Below, piece after piece: positions 6,345 to 9,980 of a DNA stretch of 9,980 nt. Origin of the DNA: Alphaproteobacteria bacterium (GTDB lineage Bacteria; Pseudomonadota; Alphaproteobacteria; UBA8366); assembly GCA_029861675.1 (NCBI GenBank), contig JAOTYV010000171.1, positions 1 through 9,980 on the forward strand, given 5' to 3'. Position 1 is the first letter of the stretch. Each line of letters begins with the position of its first letter. The position numbers and the translations under genes were made by a program. A model generated the notes under the pieces. The model worked only from the letters and a program-made list of their open reading frames with translations, was not told where the DNA came from and searched no databases.

Positions 6345-7865
6345 ATGTTGATCACGAAGGCCGCGTCCGGCCCCTTCACGAGCGGCGAACGCCTGCTCAT
6401 CACGATTCCGGTGCTGATCGCGTCAATCCTGCATTCGCTGGCGATGACAACCGCCTACATCGCGCTGCCGAATATGAAAGGCAATCTTTCCGCCACGCCG
6501 GAGCAAGCCGGCTGGATCATCACATCCTTCCTGGTGGCCAACGCCATCGGCGTCGCCTCCACCGGTTGGTTCAGCGTGCGTTTCGGCCGCAAGCTGGTCT
6601 TCGTCGTCGCGATCACCGGCTTCACCCTGACCTCCATATTGTGCGCCGCGGCGGAGACGCTGCAGCAGCTCGTCATCTTCCGCCTCATGCAGGGCCTGCT
6701 CAGCGCGCCGATCCTGCCGCTTTCCCAGGCGATCATGCTCGACACCTATCCGAAGGAACGGCACAGCTTCGCCATGACGACGTGGAGCATCGCCATGATC
6801 CTCGGGCCCGTCATGGGACCGTCGCTCGGCGCCTATTTGACCGAGGAATACGACTGGCGGGCGATCTTCTACATCAACATCCCGTTTGGCGTGGCCGGCC
6901 TGATCGGCTGCATCATGGTCTTGCCGGCGAGCGAGAAACGGCGCCAGCATCTCGATTGGCTGGGCTTTCTCAGCCTGTGTATCGCAGTGGGAGCGGTCCA
7001 GCTCATGCTCGACCGGGGACAGCGGGAGGACTGGTTCGAGTCCGCCGAAATCATCATCGAGGCGATTATCGCCAGTCTCGCCTTTTACATTTTCATCGTG
7101 CACAGCGCGACGACCCGGCGGCCGTTTCTCAATTTTGCCGTCTTCCGCGACCGGAATTTCGTGTTGGGTTTCATCCTGATCTTCATGTTCGGCCTCAATG
7201 TGTTCTCGGCGCTGCTTTTGATTCCCCTGTTCCTGCAGGATATCCAGGGATATCCGGTGATCGCGGCCGGCATCGTCGTGTCCCTGCGGGGCGTCGGCAC
7301 CCTGTTCGGCATGATGGCGGCGGGCCGCTTCGCGAACCGGATCGCCTATCGCTATCTAATCACCTTCGCCCTGCTGACGATCGCCGGTCCCAGCGCCTTG
7401 ATGGCCGGATGGTCCGCGGAAGTGCCGACGATTGATGTGGTGATCGTCAATGTCGTCACCGGATTCGGCATCGGACTCGCCTGGGTATGCCTCTCGACCG
7501 CCACTTTCGCGACGCTGCCGCCGGAACTGCGGACCGAGGGCGCGTCCCTGTTCGCCTTGATCCGGGTGATCGGCGCCAGCATCGGCGTCTCGGTCTTCGT
7601 CGCCCTGCTCGCGCGCAACACCCAGATCAGCTACGGCGAGCTGTCGGAACACATCAACACGTTCAACACGCCCTTATCGATGTTCCGCGACCAGCGCTTC
7701 TGGGACATGGAATCGCAAGACGGAATCGCCCAGCTTTACGAAATCGTCAGCCTCCAAGCGCAGACCATCGCCTTCATCAACGACTTCAAGCTTCTGGTTT
7801 TGACCAGCTTGATCGGCATTCCGTTCGCTCTGATGTTCCGGCAGTCGGCGGCGCCGACGCGCTAA
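6345..7865 (+). CDS. MFS transporter, DHA2 (EmrB/QacA-like) family
   Basis: The 506-residue product fits DHA2 proteins, which usually have 14 membrane helices and export drugs or other organic compounds by proton antiport. Diagnostic features are the loop motif GWFSVRFGRKLVF at 74-86, RLMQGL at 113-118, GPVMGPSLGAYL at 154-165 (motif C-like), WRAIFYINIPFG at 171-182, and AVQLMLDRGQREDWF at 217-231, which is very typical of EmrB relatives. A long non-membrane loop at about 424-472 precedes the last helix, as usual in this family. The ATG at 6345 is preferred; an in-frame ATG at 6273 has no ribosome site and would add a polar leader. No EmrA-type membrane fusion gene or TetR/MarR regulator lies next to it. 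The adjoining hydrolase and CoA-transferases suggest traffic of a metabolite as an alternative to drug efflux; this is inference. Confidence 0.9.
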   Translation: MLITKAASGPFTSGERLLITIPVLIASILHSLAMTTAYIALPNMKGNLSATPEQAGWIITSFLVANAIGVASTGWFSVRFGRKLVFVVAITGFTLTSILCAAAETLQQLVIFRLMQGLLSAPILPLSQAIMLDTYPKERHSFAMTTWSIAMILGPVMGPSLGAYLTEEYDWRAIFYINIPFGVAGLIGCIMVLPASEKRRQHLDWLGFLSLCIAVGAVQLMLDRGQREDWFESAEIIIEAIIASLAFYIFIVHSATTRRPFLNFAVFRDRNFVLGFILIFMFGLNVFSALLLIPLFLQDIQGYPVIAAGIVVSLRGVGTLFGMMAAGRFANRIAYRYLITFALLTIAGPSALMAGWSAEVPTIDVVIVNVVTGFGIGLAWVCLSTATFATLPPELRTEGASLFALIRVIGASIGVSVFVALLARNTQISYGELSEHINTFNTPLSMFRDQRFWDMESQDGIAQLYEIVSLQAQTIAFINDFKLLVLTSLIGIPFALMFRQSAAPTR

Positions 7866-7890
7866 CGCCACCCTATGCGGCCGGCGCGGC

Positions 7891-7919
7891 TTGCGGCGAC
7901 GCCACCGCAACCCGATAAT
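7891..7919 (+). promoter_or_regulatory. Sigma-70-type promoter of the first CoA-transferase gene
   Basis: TTGCGG (7891-7896), a 17-base spacer and GATAAT (7914-7919) lie 45 bases before the ATG at 7965. The same arrangement stands before the second CoA-transferase gene, which strongly supports it. It means this gene need not depend on readthrough from the MFS gene that ends at 7865. Confidence 0.65.
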
Positions 7920-7964
7920 TTGCGCCGCGAATCCGGTGCGGTCCAACACGTTAAGGAGATTTCC

Positions 7965-9152
7965 ATGTCCCGTCCTTTCGAAGGCATCAAGGTCATCGAC
8001 ATTACCCATGTCCTGGCCGGCCCCTTCGCCACCTATCAGCTCGCCTTGCTGGGCGCCGACGTCATCAAGGTCGAGCAGCCCGGCGAGGGCGATCAAAGCC
8101 GCGAGTCCGGGCCGGATCACGCGTTGAACCAGGTGAAGATGGGGACGTCCTACCTCAACCAGGGATCCAACAAACGCTGCATCACGCTCGACCTGAAAAC
8201 AGCACAAGGCCAGGACATCATGCGCCGGCTCGCCAAGTCCGCCGACGTGCTGGTCGAGAACTACCGGTCCGGCGCGTTGCGGGCGCTGGGGTTGGGGTAT
8301 GACGATTTGCGCGCGGTCCATCCGGGGCTGATCTACTGCTCGCTGACGGCGTGGGGCCAGGACGGACCGCGCGGCGACCACACGGCCTACGATCAGGTGA
8401 TCCAAGGATATTCCGGCGTCATGTCGATGACCGGCACGCCGGAGAGCGGTCCGATGCGGTGCGGACCGCAACTGCTCGACTTCGGCACCGGGACGACCGC
8501 CGCCTTCGCCATCGCCAGCGCCTTGTTCCATCGCGAGCGGACCGACGAAGGGCAGCATATCGACGGCTGCCTCACCGACACCGCCTTCATCCTGATGAGC
8601 GCTCAGATCACCGGCTCGCTGCGGACCGGCACGGAACTCGGCCCGCAAACCACCGGACGGGGCAATGCCAGCCACAGCGCCTATGAAACCAAGGACGGCA
8701 CGCTGATGGTCGGCGCCAGCAACCGAGGCCAGCACAAACGGCTGTTCGACGCGCTCGGCCGGCCGGAAATGGGCGACAAGTCGTACGAATATCGGCGGCA
8801 GCACCGGGACGCCGAAGCGGCATTTCTGAGCGATATTTTCGCCACCCGGACCGCACAGGAATGGGAGGAATTTCTACAGGCCCGGCATGTGCCGGCCGCG
8901 CGGCTCCGCACGGTCGCAGAAGCGGTGAACGATCCGCAGGTGGCGCACCGCGCTATCCATCACCGGCACGACGGCGCTCCGGGCGTGGACGGCCCCTTCA
9001 CCGTGCCGGTCGCCGCCTTCAAATTCGCCAAGGACGGCCCGCGCGTCGATACGCCGCCGCCGCCGCTCGGCGCGCACAACGACGAGGTGCTTGCCGAACT
9101 CGGCTATGAGGCAACCGACATCGCCGGATTTCGGGAGCATGGCGTGATCTGA
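7965..9152 (+). CDS. Family III CoA-transferase (CaiB/BaiF), copy 1
   Basis: The 395-residue product has the family's usual length and signatures: FEGIKVIDITHVLAGPFA at 5-22, GADVIKVE at 30-37, LDLKT at 75-79, DVLVENYRSG at 94-103, GYDDL at 111-115, LIYCSLTAWGQDGP at 122-135, AYDQVIQGYSG at 141-151 and TGTPE at 156-160. Asp172 in LLDFGTG is the catalytic Asp that forms the acyl-enzyme anhydride in this family. The enzyme moves CoA between organic acids in the cytoplasm; donor and acceptor are unknown. The ATG at 7965 follows a clear AAGGAG at 7953-7958. The segment GQHIDGCLTDTA at 196-207 departs from the common GQ-ID-S-LD pattern that copy 2 keeps, so this copy may have a changed substrate or partner. 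It is about 60% identical to the copy starting at 9243. Confidence 0.93.
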   Translation: MSRPFEGIKVIDITHVLAGPFATYQLALLGADVIKVEQPGEGDQSRESGPDHALNQVKMGTSYLNQGSNKRCITLDLKTAQGQDIMRRLAKSADVLVENYRSGALRALGLGYDDLRAVHPGLIYCSLTAWGQDGPRGDHTAYDQVIQGYSGVMSMTGTPESGPMRCGPQLLDFGTGTTAAFAIASALFHRERTDEGQHIDGCLTDTAFILMSAQITGSLRTGTELGPQTTGRGNASHSAYETKDGTLMVGASNRGQHKRLFDALGRPEMGDKSYEYRRQHRDAEAAFLSDIFATRTAQEWEEFLQARHVPAARLRTVAEAVNDPQVAHRAIHHRHDGAPGVDGPFTVPVAAFKFAKDGPRVDTPPPPLGAHNDEVLAELGYEATDIAGFREHGVI

Positions 9153-9175
9153 TTATGCGGGATCGGCGGCCCCGC

Positions 9176-9204
9176 TTGCCGGCCCACCGCCACGCTCCGA
9201 TAAT
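9176..9204 (+). promoter_or_regulatory. Sigma-70-type promoter of the second CoA-transferase gene
   Basis: TTGCCG (9176-9181), a 17-base spacer and GATAAT (9199-9204) lie 38 bases before the ATG at 9243. It parallels 7891-7919: both spacers carry CCACCGC, but at a different offset (five bases before the -10 in copy 1, eight here), with the total spacing kept at 17. Confidence 0.65.
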
Positions 9205-9242
9205 GGCCGGGCTTCGTGCAACCAAAGTTGGGAGGACTCCGC

Positions 9243-9980
9243 ATGACCCGGCCGTTCGAGGGCATCAAGATCATCGACATCACGCATGTGCTGGCAGGGC
9301 CGTTCGCGGCCTATCAATTGGCGGTCCTCGGCGCCGATGTGATCAAGGTGGAAAACCCGGAGGATTGCGACCAGAGCCGCAACACCGGCTACGATGCGGA
9401 ACTGAACCGCACGAATATGGGGACCGGCTACCTTACCCAGGGATCCAACAAACGGTCGATCACGCTCAACCTGAAGACCGAAAAAGGCCGCGAAATCCTC
9501 AAATCGCTGGTCAAGGATGCCGACGTGCTGGTCGAAAACTTCCGCCCCGGCGCGTTTCGTGAACTCGGCATCGGCTACGATGACATGAAAAAGATCAATC
9601 CGACGCTGATCTACTGCTCGATGACCGCCTTCGGGCAGGACGGGCCGCGCGGCACGCAGACCGCCTATGATCATGCGATCCAGGCGCTTTCGGGCATCAT
9701 GGCGATCACCGGCACGCCGGAGGTCAGCCCACTGAAAACCGGCACGCAAGTCATCGACTACGCCACGGGGACAATGGGCGCCTTCGCGATTTCCACCGCC
9801 TTGTTCCAACGTGAAAAAACCGGCAAGGGGCAGTATATTGACAGCTCGATGCTAGATGTGGCGCTGATGATGCTGGCGTCCAACATCACGGGATATCTGC
9901 AAACGGGAAAACACCCGGGCCCCACCGGCAACCATCACCATTACGCCAGCAACAGCCTGTACGACACCAAGGACGGCAAG
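9243..9980 (+). CDS. Family III CoA-transferase (CaiB/BaiF), copy 2, cut by the window end
   Basis: The frame is open for 246 codons to the window edge, about 60% of a normal protein. Signatures match copy 1 without gaps: FEGIKIIDITHVLAGPFA, GADVIKVE, DVLVENFRPG, GYDDM, LIYCSMTAFGQDGP and TGTPE. Catalytic Asp172 is present in VIDYATG. By hand count about 148 of 246 residues are identical to copy 1. GQYIDSSMLDVAL at 196-208 is the standard family pattern. A His-rich GNHHHYAS at 229-236 lies where the small domain begins. The ATG at 9243 follows GGAGG at 9231-9235. The pair could form a heteromer, as known for the family III pairs BbsEF and SmtAB, or two homodimers with different acids. Confidence 0.93.
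   Translation, partial: MTRPFEGIKIIDITHVLAGPFAAYQLAVLGADVIKVENPEDCDQSRNTGYDAELNRTNMGTGYLTQGSNKRSITLNLKTEKGREILKSLVKDADVLVENFRPGAFRELGIGYDDMKKINPTLIYCSMTAFGQDGPRGTQTAYDHAIQALSGIMAITGTPEVSPLKTGTQVIDYATGTMGAFAISTALFQREKTGKGQYIDSSMLDVALMMLASNITGYLQTGKHPGPTGNHHHYASNSLYDTKDGK

Noticed and set aside
5714..7435. A 573-codon plus-strand open frame spanning the hydrolase and the MFS gene
   Set aside because: It overlaps two clearly real genes in other frames, has an Arg/Pro-rich composition and no motif.
7674..8804. A 376-codon minus-strand open frame over the MFS end and the first CoA-transferase
   Set aside because: It is antisense to the CoA-transferase with its catalytic Asp, and no family features are present.

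Overview
The window is GC-rich, gene-dense bacterial DNA. Its content (CaiB/BaiF CoA-transferases, several SDRs, a hydantoinase/carbamoylase-type M20 peptidase, a DHA2 MFS transporter) and its AAGGAG-type ribosome sites fit a metabolically versatile proteobacterium, perhaps a Rhodospirillales-like alphaproteobacterium. That placement is inference; no rRNA or marker gene is present. I see no phage, transposase, CRISPR, tRNA or rRNA.

Layout. (1) 1-455: the 5' part of a leftward gene for a DinB/MDMPI-like (TIGR03084-like) protein with a GTG start, and its upstream region. (2) 456-1901: a leftward gene for a lipoprotein-type amidohydrolase. (3) 1902-2295: no intact gene, but a decayed copy of the start and upstream region of gene 1. 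(4) 2296-4014: two convergent SDR genes, both lacking the classical YxxxK active site, separated by a near-perfect 31-bp inverted repeat. (5) 4260-4790: a small five-helix membrane protein of unknown function. (6) 4896-6134: a leftward allantoate/N-carbamoyl amino acid amidohydrolase, divergent from (7) 6345-7865, an EmrB-like MFS transporter. (8) 7965 to the end: two tandem family III CoA-transferase genes (the second cut by the window edge), each with its own matching promoter, TTGC(G/C)G-17-GATAAT.

The genes look like an accessory catabolic neighbourhood: transport or export, hydrolysis of C-N bonds, redox by SDRs, and activation of an organic acid by CoA transfer. Orientation flips often, so it is several small units and not one operon. 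No substrate can be assigned from sequence alone. I did not find a clear new multi-gene system. The most unusual signals are the duplicated 5' fossil with its highly conserved 31-bp block, the two SDRs with altered active sites, the large inverted repeat between them, and the tandem CoA-transferases that kept matching promoters.
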